A DNA stretch of 64,000 nt from Corynebacterium imitans (GTDB lineage Bacteria; Actinomycetota; Actinomycetes; Mycobacteriales; Mycobacteriaceae). A program made the translations under genes and the position numbers. The stretch is taken from contig NZ_CP009211.1 in NCBI RefSeq assembly GCF_000739455.1, positions 496,001 through 560,000 on the forward strand. Reading direction: 5' to 3'. Positions 49,313 through 59,393 of the stretch are shown in pieces; the stretch's first letter is position 1; the number at the start of each line of letters is the position of its first letter. Below the pieces are notes generated by a model. It searched no databases, had not been told where the DNA came from, and saw only the letters and a program-made list of their open reading frames with translations.

Positions 49313-50374
49313 GTGCACAAAGCAATTGTTGTCTTCGAGGTTGAAGGCGGATCCGACAAGTACTTTGACGGCCACCGCAAAGACACCATGCCCATCGTCA
49401 ACGCCATCAAGGATGCCGGCTGGCACGCCGAGGTGGTCTACTACCGCCCCGAGTGGAGCGACGACATCTACGCGTACGTCAGCGAGAACTTCGACGGCTA
49501 CATCTCGCGCGTCAACCCCGGCAACATCCCGGGCGGCGAGCAGGGCTACTTCCAGCTGCTGACCAGCCTGTCGGTCGCTGGCCTGGTCGGCATGTCGACC
49601 CCGGGCGAGATGATGGCCTACGGTGCCAAGGACGCCCTGGTCAAGCTCAACGACACCGACCTGGTGCCCGCCGACACCGCCGCCTACTACGACGTGGAGA
49701 CCTTCCACAAGACGTTCCCGACGTCGCTGTCCTACGGCGAGCGCGTGCTCAAGCAGAACCGTGGCTCCACCGGCTCCGGCATCTGGCGTGTGCGCCTCGA
49801 CGATGAGGAGGCCGCCGCCAGCGTCGAGCCGGGCACCGCGCTGCCGCTGGACACCAAGCTGCGCTGCACCGAGGCCGTGGACAACCACACCGAGGTCCGC
49901 CAGCTGGGCGAATTCATGGACTTCTGCGACCAGTACATCGTGGGCGACAACGGCATGCTCGTGGACATGCGGTTCATGCCGCGCATCACCGAGGGCGAAA
50001 TCCGCATCCTGCTCGTCGGCCCGCACCCCGTCTTCGTGGTGCACAAGAAGCCGGCCGAGGGCGGCGACGCGTTCTCCGCGACCCTGTTCTCCGGCGCGAA
50101 GTACACCTACAACAAGCCGGAGGAGTGGCAGGAACTCATCGACATGTTCGCCGAGGCCCGCCCGGTGATTGCGGAGAAGCTCGGCGGCGACAACATCCCG
50201 CTGATCTGGACCGCGGACTTCATGCTTGCCGACGACGACGAGACCGGCGAGGACACCTACGTGCTCGGCGAGATCAACTGCTCGTGCGTCGGCTTCACCT
50301 CGGAGCTGGACATGGGCATCCAGGAGCTGGTGGCCAAGGAAGCCATCAGCCGCATCGAGGCGAAGCTTGCGTAA
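49313..50374 (+). CDS. Cj0069-family protein, ATP-grasp-like
   Basis: 353 residues, cytosolic. The sequence follows the Cj0069 family of uncharacterised ATP-grasp-like proteins: a VLKQNRGSTGSGIWRV nucleotide loop, a middle EVRQLGEFMDFCDQYI segment, and a LGEINCSCVG metal/ATP segment near the C-terminus. ATP-dependent ligation is inferred from the fold; the substrate is unknown. GTG start with GAGAGAAAGGG upstream. Confidence 0.75.
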   Translation: MHKAIVVFEVEGGSDKYFDGHRKDTMPIVNAIKDAGWHAEVVYYRPEWSDDIYAYVSENFDGYISRVNPGNIPGGEQGYFQLLTSLSVAGLVGMSTPGEMMAYGAKDALVKLNDTDLVPADTAAYYDVETFHKTFPTSLSYGERVLKQNRGSTGSGIWRVRLDDEEAAASVEPGTALPLDTKLRCTEAVDNHTEVRQLGEFMDFCDQYIVGDNGMLVDMRFMPRITEGEIRILLVGPHPVFVVHKKPAEGGDAFSATLFSGAKYTYNKPEEWQELIDMFAEARPVIAEKLGGDNIPLIWTADFMLADDDETGEDTYVLGEINCSCVGFTSELDMGIQELVAKEAISRIEAKLA

Positions 50375-50380
50375 GCGCGG

Positions 50381-51031
50381 TTAATCGTACGTCCCGAGCA
50401 AATAGCTGACGGGGTAGTCCCACCACTCGTGGAACTTCGCGGTGTCACCGGCAACGGCTGAAACCGCGCCGTCGATGACGCGGAGTTCTGCGGAGTAGTG
50501 GTTGACGTAGCCGTCGGCGGTGTACTGGCCGCGCTCCGACCACTCGAAGGTGGCGCCGCCGTTTTCGAGTGGTGTGATGTTGTCGATCCGACCGAAGAGT
50601 TTCATCTCTTTGGCCGGTTCGCCGTTGATATAGAGCGCCAGCCCGTCGGCGATTGAGGCTGCGGTGCCGGCGTGGCTGTGCTCGTCGCCAAGCGAGCCGC
50701 GGAAGACGATCCAGCTCAGGGGCGCGCACGGGTCGTAGGCGTTATCGATGTCATCGATCCAGTAGTTGTAGTCGCTGCCGTCGTCGGCGGGCATGCGGCC
50801 GGGGGCTGTGCCGGAAGGGTAGACCTCGCGCGGGTCCTTCGGCAGCTGCGCGCAGGTCTCCGGGTTGTCCTGTGCTTGCTGAGCCGACGGCGCAGCGTCG
50901 TCTGCCGCGGTGGGTTCTTCCACCACGGTGGTCTGCGTGACGGTCACGGTGGTCGGGTCGGCTGGCTCGGTGCTGCAGGCGGCAAGCGGGAGCAGTGCCG
51001 CGAGGACAGCGGCGGGAACGATGCGTTGCAT
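50381..51031 (-). CDS. Predicted lipoprotein of unknown function
   Basis: 216 residues. A type II signal peptide ends in LAAC (Cys19), followed by a Thr/Val/Ala-rich flexible stretch and a globular C-terminal region of ~140 residues (NYWIDDIDNAYDPCAPLSWI ... FHEWWDYPVSYLLG). No family recognised with certainty; it resembles actinobacterial Lpp/Lpq-type surface lipoproteins. DUF3151 is upstream by 6 nt, so they are cotranscribed. Confidence 0.75.
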   Translation of the reverse strand: MQRIVPAAVLAALLPLAACSTEPADPTTVTVTQTTVVEEPTAADDAAPSAQQAQDNPETCAQLPKDPREVYPSGTAPGRMPADDGSDYNYWIDDIDNAYDPCAPLSWIVFRGSLGDEHSHAGTAASIADGLALYINGEPAKEMKLFGRIDNITPLENGGATFEWSERGQYTADGYVNHYSAELRVIDGAVSAVAGDTAKFHEWWDYPVSYLLGTYD

Positions 51032-51037
51032 GGCTTC

Positions 51038-51433
51038 TTAGAGGAGTTCGTCGACGCTGGCCGGGTCGGCGTCGGAAAGCATTTGGCGGCAGCGGTCGTA
51101 CTCGGCATCGTCGCCAATCGCCTTGGAAGCAAGCGCAAGCATCGCGATGGCCTTGAGCACAGGCTTGTTCGCCTCGTGGGAGGCGGGGACCGGGCCCCAG
51201 CCCTTCCAGCCGTTGGCGCGCAGGCGGTCGAGCGAGCGGTGGTAGCCGGTGCGCGCGTACGCGTACGCGACGAGCTCGTCGCCGCTGTCGAGCTCCGCCT
51301 CGGCGCGGGCGGCCCATACCGCAGGCGAGTCCGGGTGCGCGAGCGCGGTCTCGCGGTCCAAGAGGTCCTTGCCGTGCGCGGGGTCTTCGGGCAGGTGCAG
51401 GGGCGGTGGTGCGAGCATGTCGTTGATTTCCAT
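51038..51433 (-). CDS. DUF3151 protein
   Basis: 131 residues, cytosolic. Matches the actinobacterial DUF3151 family (LAHPDSPAVWAARAEAEL ... AYAYARTGYHRSLDRLRANGWKG). Function unknown. Heads a two-gene unit with the lipoprotein. Confidence 0.8.
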   Translation of the reverse strand: MEINDMLAPPPLHLPEDPAHGKDLLDRETALAHPDSPAVWAARAEAELDSGDELVAYAYARTGYHRSLDRLRANGWKGWGPVPASHEANKPVLKAIAMLALASKAIGDDAEYDRCRQMLSDADPASVDELL

Positions 51434-51522
51434 GGCGCCAGGCTAGCAGTTTGCGCTTTTCGACGAGCGCCCACGCACCAGAGGCTTTACAGTAGTGCGC
51501 AACCCGACGCGAAGGAGGCCCC

Positions 51523-52047
51523 ATGGCAAGCCCGCTGTATGTTGCACAGAAGGGCAGTTACGAAGAGTTCTGCGAGGTCTTCGATCCCGCGAAAAACGAT
51601 GTGACTGACATGTTGTTCGCAGCACTGACCAACGGTGATCCGGAGGCGCGCGCGAAGATCTGCAACGACATGTTGGACCGTGGCGCTGACGCGTCGCGCG
51701 AGGAATACGGGCAGAACGCGCTGACGATCCTGCTTGGTCGGCATCGCGACCTCGGGGAGGGCGACGCTGCGCTGGTGCAAAGGCTTATCGACGGCGGCGC
51801 GGACGTGAATTTCCGCAACCGTAGCGGGGACGTGCCCATCAAGCTGGCTATTGACATGGGGACGGATGATGCACAGCGTCGGCCAATTTATGAAGCGTTG
51901 TTCGGCACGGGCGCGCTCGACCTGAGCGAACCTTCGAGCGTGCGCAACCCGAAAAACACGATCGGTGGTTGGCTACGCATGTGCGTGGACGCGAACCCCG
52001 AAGGGCTTGCGGTGCTCGACGAGTTTCTTCAAGCCCGCGGGTACTAG
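51523..52047 (+). CDS. Ankyrin-repeat-like protein
   Basis: 174 residues built of ankyrin-type helical pairs (MLDRGADASREEYGQNALTILLG; LIDGGADVNFRNRSGDVPIKLAI). A protein-protein interaction role is likely but no partner is suggested. GAAGGAGG precedes the ATG. The 3' end overlaps the convergent maf gene by 4 nt. Confidence 0.75.
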   Translation: MASPLYVAQKGSYEEFCEVFDPAKNDVTDMLFAALTNGDPEARAKICNDMLDRGADASREEYGQNALTILLGRHRDLGEGDAALVQRLIDGGADVNFRNRSGDVPIKLAIDMGTDDAQRRPIYEALFGTGALDLSEPSSVRNPKNTIGGWLRMCVDANPEGLAVLDEFLQARGY

Positions 52048-52634
52048 TCCCAAAAGTCGGAGGCGTTGAGCCCGAAGCGGTAGAGGCAGCGGCGCAGAAG
52101 CGGCATGGACAGGCCGATGACGCTGGTGGGGTCGCCGTCGATGGAGTCGATGAACCAGCTGCCGAGCGCCTCGAGCGTGAACGCGCCTGCGCACTCGAGC
52201 GGTTGGCCGGAGGCGGCGTAGGCGGCGATGTCGGCGTCCGAGACGTCGCCGAAGCGGATCGCGGTTGCAACGGTATCGACGACCCACTCTCCCTTGTGCG
52301 CCACGGCGTGGCCGGTGAGCAGGTGGGCTTCTTTGCCTCGCTGGGCTGTCCAGCGCGCGATGGTGCGCTCACGGGTGTGGGGCTTGCCGAGTAGTTCGCC
52401 GTCGAGAAGCAGCATGGAATCGCAGCCGACGACGACGTCAGCGGGGAAATCTCCGGCGACGGTGGCGGCCTTGGCCTGTGCGAGTTTTTGGACGATGATG
52501 CGCGGTTCGGCCTCGCCAAGCTCGGTTATGATCGCGTCCTCGTCGATATGGGCGGGTCGGAGGACGGGGGTGATGCCGCCTTGCTCGAGCAGCATGCGGC
52601 GGGAGGGCGATTGGGAGGCGAGGACGAGGCGCAT
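52044..52634 (-). CDS. maf: Maf-family nucleotide pyrophosphatase
   Basis: 196 residues. Hydrolyses non-canonical nucleoside triphosphates. LASQSPSRRMLLEQGG at the N-terminus, VVGCDSMLLLDGELLGKP in the middle, and the SWFIDSIDGDPTSVIGLS signature near the C-terminus are all conserved. It follows accE by 3 nt in a unit accD-accE-maf. Confidence 0.93.
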   Translation of the reverse strand: MRLVLASQSPSRRMLLEQGGITPVLRPAHIDEDAIITELGEAEPRIIVQKLAQAKAATVAGDFPADVVVGCDSMLLLDGELLGKPHTRERTIARWTAQRGKEAHLLTGHAVAHKGEWVVDTVATAIRFGDVSDADIAAYAASGQPLECAGAFTLEALGSWFIDSIDGDPTSVIGLSMPLLRRCLYRFGLNASDFWD

Positions 52635-52637
52635 GAA

Positions 52638-52853
52638 TTAGAAGTAGGTGACGTTGGCGAAGGCGTGCGGGTTAAACACCACGTTCTGGTGCTGCGGCAG
52701 GGCGGGCGCGCCCCAGCGGTTGCGGTCCGCGGGCTGCTGCTTCGCCTTGGCGGCGGCCTGCATATCGGCGAGGATCGAAGACAGGGCGGCGAGCTCATCT
52801 TCGGTGGGGTTGCCCTTAGTGACGGTGAACAGGGTCGCGGTTGGTGCAGTCAT
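52638..52853 (-). CDS. accE: Acyl-CoA carboxylase epsilon subunit
   Basis: 71 residues matching the small AccE-type epsilon subunits: TKGNPTEDELAALSSILADMQA then a Trp-containing C-terminus (NRWGAPAL). It supports assembly and activity of AccBC/AccD complexes. Two ATGs are in frame: the one at 52859 directly abuts AAAGG, while 52853 has it 6 nt upstream, so 52853 is chosen. Confidence 0.85.
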   Translation of the reverse strand: MTAPTATLFTVTKGNPTEDELAALSSILADMQAAAKAKQQPADRNRWGAPALPQHQNVVFNPHAFANVTYF

Positions 52854-52901
52854 AGTCATCCTTTCGTCAAGAAAGCATTTAGTGTAGCAAAAGTATAGCG
52901 G

Positions 52902-54416
52902 CTACAGCGGAATGTTGCCGTGCTTCTTCTGCACCGGGTAGACCACCTTGCGTTCCAGCAGTCGCAGGCCCTCGAGGACGTGGTGACGGGTCTCCGAGGG
53001 TGGGATGACCGCGTCGACCAGGCCGCGCTCCGTCGCCACATACGGGTTGATGTTTTCCGCGGCGTAAGCCTCGGCGTCGACGTCGAGGCGGGCGGCGGCG
53101 GTGGGGGCGTCGGCAAGCGCGATCTGCGCCGTCGGCCACGCGAACACCAGGTCCGCGCCCAGGCCCTTGGAGCCGAGGACGGTGTACGCGGTGCCGAGCG
53201 CCTTGCGGGTGATCACGGTGATGGTGCCGACCTGGGCCTCGGCAAAGGCGTAGGCGAGGGCGGCGGCACCGGCGGCCGCGCCTGCGCGCTCCTCGTCCTC
53301 CGAGGGGACGAAGCCGGGGGAGTCCACGAACTGCACGATGGGCAGGTTGAACGCGTCACAGGTGCGGATAAAACGGGCGGCCTTTCGCGCGCCCGCCGCG
53401 GTCAGGCAGCCGGCGAGCGCGCTCGGCTGCGTTGCGACAATACCGACGGCACGGCCGTTGACGTGCGCGAAGCCGGTGAGCACGTTGCCGGCGTGGGCGG
53501 CGGAAAGCTCGAAGAAGTCGCCGTCGGTGACTGCGGCGATGATGTCGGCGACCTCGTAGGGCTGCGCGTCGTCGTCGGGGATGATCGCGTCCAGGTCCGT
53601 CTCGGAGGTGGCGGCGTCCGTGCCGAGCGGGGAGGCGGCCTGGTTGTTCAGCGGCAGGTAGCCCACGATGCGCTGGACCGCGTCGAGCGCGTCCGCCGTG
53701 TCGGCTGCAGTGACCTGCGCCAGGCCCGTTTCCGCGGAATGGACACCCACGCCGCCGAGCGCCTCGGCCGTGGTTGGGGTGCCGGAGACCTGGCCGACGA
53801 TGTCGGTGTCCGCCAGGTGCAGGCTCGCGCCCTCGACCATCACGGTGACGTCGGCAAGCGGCACCGTGGTGGCTGCAAGCGTTGCCACCTCGCCGGCGAT
53901 CAGTGCGATCTGCGGCACCAGCCCGGAAGCCTGGGTGGCCGCGCGCAGCAGCTTGGCCTGCATGTGCGCGGTGACAATACCCTCCTGCCAGCGTGGGCCG
54001 GCAGAGTCGTAGATGCCGATGATCGGCACGCCGGTCTTGGTTGCCAGGTCATAAAGCTTCAGCATCTTCTCGGCGTAGACCTCGCCGATGGCACCGTCGA
54101 AGATGTCGGGGTCTTGGCTGAAGATGCAGACCCGGCGGCCGTCGATAAGCCCATAGCCCGTGATCACGCCATCGGTGGCGGGCTTGGTGCGGTCCATCTT
54201 GTAGGCCTCGACGCGGTGGCGGGCCAGCGCGTCGGTCTCTACAAAGGAACCTTCATCGAGCAGCTTCTCCACGCGCGCGCGAGCCGTCATCGCGCCCTCA
54301 GTCGGCGCCTCCGCGTGCTCGGCCGCAGGCGTGCGCGCCTCGTCGAGGCGGTTGCGCAGGTCTTGGATGCGGCCCGCAGTGGTCTTCAAATCGGGTTTAG
54401 CAGTCTTTTCGCCCAT
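52902..54416 (-). CDS. Acyl-CoA carboxylase beta-like subunit with degenerate active site
   Basis: 504 residues, AccD/DtsR2-like over the full length (LLDEGSFVETDALARHR, CIFSQDPDIF, FAWPTAQIA, ERGLVDAVIPPSETR, KHGNIPL). The two oxyanion-hole glycine sites are lost: GACAGG is GEVATL, GAGARIQEG is DSAGPRWQEG, and the MGAxGAVGFIYR stretch is replaced by ADAPTAAARLDV. It is thus probably non-catalytic or of altered function. Upstream TAGACT (8 nt before ATG) with TTGTTG 17 nt away gives a good promoter. In C. glutamicum a second accD (dtsR1) sits beside it; here it is absent. Confidence 0.85.
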   Translation of the reverse strand: MGEKTAKPDLKTTAGRIQDLRNRLDEARTPAAEHAEAPTEGAMTARARVEKLLDEGSFVETDALARHRVEAYKMDRTKPATDGVITGYGLIDGRRVCIFSQDPDIFDGAIGEVYAEKMLKLYDLATKTGVPIIGIYDSAGPRWQEGIVTAHMQAKLLRAATQASGLVPQIALIAGEVATLAATTVPLADVTVMVEGASLHLADTDIVGQVSGTPTTAEALGGVGVHSAETGLAQVTAADTADALDAVQRIVGYLPLNNQAASPLGTDAATSETDLDAIIPDDDAQPYEVADIIAAVTDGDFFELSAAHAGNVLTGFAHVNGRAVGIVATQPSALAGCLTAAGARKAARFIRTCDAFNLPIVQFVDSPGFVPSEDEERAGAAAGAAALAYAFAEAQVGTITVITRKALGTAYTVLGSKGLGADLVFAWPTAQIALADAPTAAARLDVDAEAYAAENINPYVATERGLVDAVIPPSETRHHVLEGLRLLERKVVYPVQKKHGNIPL

Positions 54417-54508
54417 AAGCCCTCAGTCTATGCCCCTATCTGTCATGCAACAAAGATGAAACCACAGAGCCTATCGTCCGATCGGGCACGGGTGTTTCGG
54501 GGGCGTTG

Positions 54509-57500
54509 CTACGCGCCCCGCTCGTGCACCACAACCTGCGGTCCTTCCGTGCCCGCGAAGATGAGCTCGAGGCGGGTGACTTTTTGACCAAGCGCTTCCT
54601 CGAGGAACGTGGCGTAGATGTCCAACTGCACAAAGTAGCTGGTCACCGTCTCCGGGGTTGCGGTGACGTCGGTTTTCCAGTCGGCGATGACCCAAGCGTC
54701 GCCGTCGGCGTAGAGCAGGTCGATGTAGCCGTTGACCGCGGTACCGTCGACGGTACCGATGACGGGGACCTCCCGGTGCGACTCCGTTTCAAGACTGCGC
54801 GCGTACGGGGCGGACTGCGCGAAGCAGTCAGCGACGCGCGCCACCTCCTTCGCCGCCCCCTCCGGCAGTTCGTAGAGCGAGGCGACGGTCGCCGCGATCT
54901 GCTCGAGTTCGCCGCCGGCGGGCAGGTGCTCCATCACGTCGTGGACGGCGGAGCCGAACTCGGTTCCCGCGTTATCGCGGAACAGCCCGGTAGTGATCTG
55001 GCGCGCCGGGTAGCCCGCACGGGACACCTGCTCGTCGAGGGATGCGCGCAGGCGGGTGCCGGTCAGGCGCGTGTGCCGCGGGGTGTCGTTGGCCTGGTCT
55101 GCGGCGTGCGCGATGGCGGTCACCCCCATGCGTTGGGTGATACCGGTCGCCTCAGCGAGTGCTGCCGCGTTGGCGTTGAAGCGCTTAGCGGCCGGCGCGC
55201 CGGGTTCCGCGTCTGGTGCCGCGGGCGCTGCGGTGGTGTCAAATCCGGGCAGCTCCTCGCGGGTGATCGGGGCGTACTGGGTGGAGTCGTCGATGACCGC
55301 GGCGAGCTTCGCGCCACGCTGCGCCTTGGCGTAGTCACGCGGCCCGCCCTTCTTCCGGGGCTTATTCTTCTTCAACTGCAGCGGGATCGCCAGGACGGAC
55401 TTGGCGCGCGTCATGGCGACATAGAGCAAGCGGGTCAGTTCGTTGGCGTCGGCTTCGTCGTCGAAGGCCTTGGCCAAAAGGTAGTCGGGGGTCTGGGCGT
55501 CCTTGAGTTTGAACTGCGCGGTGCCATCTTCGCGGGAGAAAGCCCGGACGGCGCGGCTGCCCGTGGTGTGCCCGGACATGCCGGCGGCGATGACCATGGG
55601 AAACTCGCGGCCCTTGGACTTGTGGATCGTCATGAAGCGGACCGCGTCGGTGCCGGTGTCGAGGAGCGGCTCGGTCACGCCCTGGTTGGTTTCGGCCTGG
55701 GCATCGGACCAGCGGACAAATTCGCGCAGGCCCAGCCCGGTGGCGGCGGAGAAGCGTTCGGCCAGCGCGAGCAGCGTCTCCACGCGCGGGAGGTGGTCGG
55801 GGTGGCCGCTGGCGGCGTAGGCCTCCGCGAGCCCGAATTCGGAAACGACGCTGCGCACCATGCTTGCCGCGTCGACGCGCAGCGCCTCCCCGGCTAGTCG
55901 TCGCAGTTGTGCCTCGGCCTCCACAACGCGCGTTGCGGTCGGATCCTGCTGCGCCCAGCGCGCGATCTCCGCGTCCGAGCACCCCACTAGCGCGGTGCGC
56001 AGGGCGGCGACGCGGGTGAAGTCGTCGGCCGGGTCGGCGATCGCGCGCAGCACGGTGAACAGGTCGTTGAGTTCCGGGGTAGCAAAGAGTGCGCCGGAGC
56101 CTTCGGAGACCCAGGGGATGGCGGCGCTATCAAGCACCTGCATCAGGCGCAGCGCATCGTTGTGCGTGGGCACGACGATGGCGATGTCGGAGTAGCGCAT
56201 GGGCCCACCTGCGCGCGCGCCGCTGTGGTGGACGAAGCGCGGGTCCACCCCCGCAACCGCCGCGCGGATGAGCGCGACGACGTCCGCGGCTTCGCGCTCG
56301 CGCAGCTCAGCGGGTGTGAGGTCCTCCGCGTCCGAATCCTGTAGGACGATGAACGCACCCTCGCGGCCGTCCGTGGCGTCCTGGGGGAGCATGGGCACGT
56401 AGTGGGCTTGGGCGGGGCCGTTGGTGGAGGCCGCGTGGGCGTCGAAAAGCTGCCCGTAGAGCTCGTTGACGGCGGCGACGACGGCTTGCGAGGAGCGGAA
56501 GTTGCGCGAGAGTTGCTTGACACCGTGGTCGGCGTCGCGGGCGGCGGCGCTGGTGCGAGCGGCGACGTAGGTGTCGATGTCGGCGTTGCGGAACTTGTAG
56601 ATCGACTGCTTCGGGTCGCCGACCATGAACAGGCGGCCGGGCTGCGGGGTGTCGTGTGGGCCGCGGGCGATCGCGGTGACGATGTCGAGCTGCGCAGGGT
56701 CGGTGTCCTGGAACTCGTCGACGAAGATGACGCGGTACTGCTCGTGCAGCTTCGCGCGCACCTCGTCGTTGTCTACGAGTTTTTGCGTCAGGTAGATCAT
56801 GTCGTGGAACTCGAGCACGCCGGTGCGGCGGCGGGCGTCGGCGGCCTCCCGCACGAGTGCGGCGAGCACGGGGGCGATTGTCGACGTCGCCGCGTACCCG
56901 GCGTAGAGCCCAAGCGCACCGAGTCGCTCGCGGAAGGTCTTGTACTCCGCTCTGGCGTCCTTGGCTTCCGCGCCGTTGCCGCCGAGAGTACGTGGTGTAG
57001 GCAGGCTGAGCTCGGCGAGGGAGCTGGCCGCGTCGAGGTCGGTGAGGCGGTCGTCGAAAAACGCTAGGAGCTTTTCGGAAACGCCAGAGGTGTGGGCGCG
57101 GTCGCGAATCAGGCGCAGCTCTTTGCGCAGGCTGGCGCGGAGCTCGTCTTCCGCTGGGGCCTCGAAGGCGGGCGCGGCGATGGTGGCGTCGAGCTCGCCC
57201 CAGTGCGCATCCATCCACTCAGCCAGTTCCTGTATGTGCTGGAAGGTCACGCCCTCGCCCAGAAGAAACTGCAGTTGGGTGAGGAATTCGTCTGCGGTGA
57301 TGTCCGTCGGCAGGGCGTTGATGGCTGCTGCGGCTTCCTCGTTGCCCTCGAACAGCGCGGTGATGGTCTCAATGATCGCCTCGCTGTGCTGGGCGGGGGA
57401 GAAGTAGGCGGCGAGGTCGTCGACGGCATCGACCTTGGGCGGCAGGCCCGCCTCGAGTGGGTACTGCTTGAGCACGCGCAGGCAGAAGGAGTGCAGCGTA

Positions 57501-57583
57501 CCGAGCGCCGCGCCGGGCAGCCCTTGGAGCGCGCCCGCGGCGCGGGTTTTCGCCAGCGCAGCGTCGGCGAAGGTGCGGGGCGC
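54509..57583 (-). pseudogene. AdnB/AddA-type helicase-nuclease, 3' part of an IS-disrupted gene
   Basis: Encodes the last ~1024 residues of a UvrD/RecB-class DNA-end-processing protein. Motifs: VIFVDEFQDTDPAQLDI (II), MVGDPKQSIYKFRNADID (III), LSRNFRSS (IV), IHKSKGREFPMVIAAG (V), LLYVAMTRAKS (VI), then a C-terminal RecB-like nuclease with GYIDLLYADGDAWVIADWKTD. The reading frame is open right up to the insertion, and joins the 5' part through one copy of the target duplication. Without Walker A, present in the other piece, this fragment cannot be a helicase. Confidence 0.85.
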
Positions 57584-59079
57584 GACTTAAGTGACAAAAT
57601 GTGTGCTTTTCTCGGCGTGTCGACTTAAGTGACAAAATGTGTGCTTTTTCAGGGGGCCGGGATGGGGGGTAGGGGTGTTGTGCTGGGGTTATGAGCGTCC
57701 TGCCCAGCCGTATCGGATGGCCCAGGAGGGGTTGAAGTCGGTGTCGATGCCGGTGTCGTAGACTTTCGGCCGGCCGTCGGGTGAGTTGGCTTGGTCGCGT
57801 TCACGCATGTGTGCCTGGCGGGCGTGTGCGTAGCCTGCGTGGCCGAAGTCTTGCTCGATTGCTAGCGCCAGCGGGTCATCGTGGTGTTGGGTGTGCAGGT
57901 AGAGCCACCAGTCCATGATGATTCGTTGGTGTTCGTCAAATGCGCCGCGGTGGGCTCGGGCAAGGTGTTTCAGCTGTGCGTTCACGCCGCCTTCCAGGCT
58001 GTTTGTGGTGGTCTTCAACTCGGTTGTGGTGCGGTGTGGTGGGTTGAGCCAGACGAAGAGGTGGCCTTGTTGGTAGAGGCGCTCGAACCGGCGGTAGGCT
58101 CTGCGGGCTCTGGGATGGGTGTACCACCATTGCTGGTTGTCGCGGATGCGTTTTGGGATCTCCTCTGGGGCGACTTGGTTGCGGTAGGTGCGGTCTTTGA
58201 GCCAGTCACCGTAGAGGTCATGGAAGCGGTTGAGGCGAAGTGCCCAGTCAATTGCCTGATCGCGGGTGGTGATGTGGGTCAGCTGGTTGCCGAGGCGAAG
58301 CAGTGCTTTGTGGGCGGTAAGTGTTGGTTGGCGTGTGGTGTCTTTGATGGTGTCGCGGCGTACGTGGACGAGGCAGCGTTGGATAGCAGCGTTTGGCCAG
58401 CATTGTTTGATGGCTTTGTGGGCGCCACCGGAGCCGTCTGTAGTCACGACTAGGGGTTCGGCGATCAGGTCGAAGAGTTTGGCGTAGTCGTAGGCGGTTT
58501 CTCGTGTGCACCAGTGCCAGGCGACGACGTGCTCGCTGGTTGCAGCGACAAGCAGGCATTTCTTGTGGAAGTAGGTCCCGTCGATAAAGAGCTGGTCGTA
58601 GACGCGGTACGGGTCTGGTTTGCACGGGACAATGATGAACCAGAAGTAGGTGAACCAGCGGATCAGTGTGCGCCTGGAGACGTTGTGTGCAGCAGCTACA
58701 GCGTCGAGGGGGCGTTGGCCGGTGATCCAATCGATGAAGACGGAAAACCGATATGCGCTGGTCTTGGCCGTGTTGGGGTTGGTGAAGGTGTGCCCGCAGT
58801 GTGTGCAGCGCCATCGCTGTGTTCCGCTGGAGGTGGTGCCCATTTTTGTGGCGGTGTGCTCGCATGCCGGGCATAGGGGCCTGTTGTGTTTTCTCTTTCT
58901 GTGTTGAGTTGGCATGCAGCTGGTTTAACAGCCTGCTGCCATAGCACATCCAACGCCTGAAGTGGTGGACCTTCCGGTCTACGGCCGGGAATCCCGATTC
59001 AACGAGCACTGTCCCGCCGTAGGCCCAGGCAGGACCGGGAATCCATATCCAAAAAAGCACACATTATGTCGCTTAACCC
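57584..59079 (-). mobile_element. IS1249-like insertion sequence (IS256 family), 1496 bp
   Basis: The outermost bases read GACTTAAGTGACAAAATGTG at the left and, on the opposite strand, GGGTTAAGCGACATAATGTG at the right, forming imperfect terminal inverted repeats of about 28 bp. An 8-bp direct target duplication, CGGGGCGC, flanks it (57576-57583 and 59080-59087). The left end carries a second 28-bp copy of the terminal sequence at 57621-57648 (first copy 57583-57610). The 164 bp upstream of the transposase gene show no other gene. Confidence 0.9.
57689..58915 (-). CDS. IS1249-family transposase
   Basis: 408 residues. An N-terminal zinc ribbon (CPACEH ... CTHCGH) and HTH precede the catalytic domain with the DDE triad in LFIDGTYF (D), TTDGSGGAHK (D) and NSLEGGVNAQLK (E). 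It is complete and apparently intact. Sole gene of the IS. Confidence 0.9.
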   Translation of the reverse strand: MPTQHRKRKHNRPLCPACEHTATKMGTTSSGTQRWRCTHCGHTFTNPNTAKTSAYRFSVFIDWITGQRPLDAVAAAHNVSRRTLIRWFTYFWFIIVPCKPDPYRVYDQLFIDGTYFHKKCLLVAATSEHVVAWHWCTRETAYDYAKLFDLIAEPLVVTTDGSGGAHKAIKQCWPNAAIQRCLVHVRRDTIKDTTRQPTLTAHKALLRLGNQLTHITTRDQAIDWALRLNRFHDLYGDWLKDRTYRNQVAPEEIPKRIRDNQQWWYTHPRARRAYRRFERLYQQGHLFVWLNPPHRTTTELKTTTNSLEGGVNAQLKHLARAHRGAFDEHQRIIMDWWLYLHTQHHDDPLALAIEQDFGHAGYAHARQAHMRERDQANSPDGRPKVYDTGIDTDFNPSWAIRYGWAGRS

Positions 59080-59372
59080 CGGGGCGCTCCGTTGCCGAGC
59101 GTGTACTCGCCAGTGTCGCAGACTTGGATGAGCGCGCGGCGCAGGCGGGCGGTCAGCTCCGCGGCGGCGGCTTCGTTGAAGGTGATGGCGGCGATCTCGT
59201 CGATGCGCACGCCGTGCTCGATGATGAGCGTGAGCAGGCGCTGGATGAGCATAACGGTTTTGCCGGAGCCGGCGCCCGCCTCGACGAAGCAGGAAAGGTT
59301 GACCTGGTTCTGGATGAATTCGCGGTTGGCTTCGTCCTCGGCGAGGCGGTCGGCAAACTGTGCGGTAGTCAT
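59080..59372 (-). pseudogene. AdnB/AddA-type helicase-nuclease, 5' part of the IS-disrupted gene
   Basis: 95 codons from ATG 59372, plus the target duplication, then four codons and a TAA supplied by the IS end. Contains Walker A (EAGAGSGKTVM) and motif Ia (TFNEAAAAEL). It overlaps nothing and starts 21 nt after the AdnA/AddB-like gene, with AGGAACACC upstream. Joined to 54509-57583 it restores a continuous frame of about 1119 residues. Confidence 0.88.
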
Positions 59373-59393
59373 TTTTGGTGTTCCTCTCGCGGG

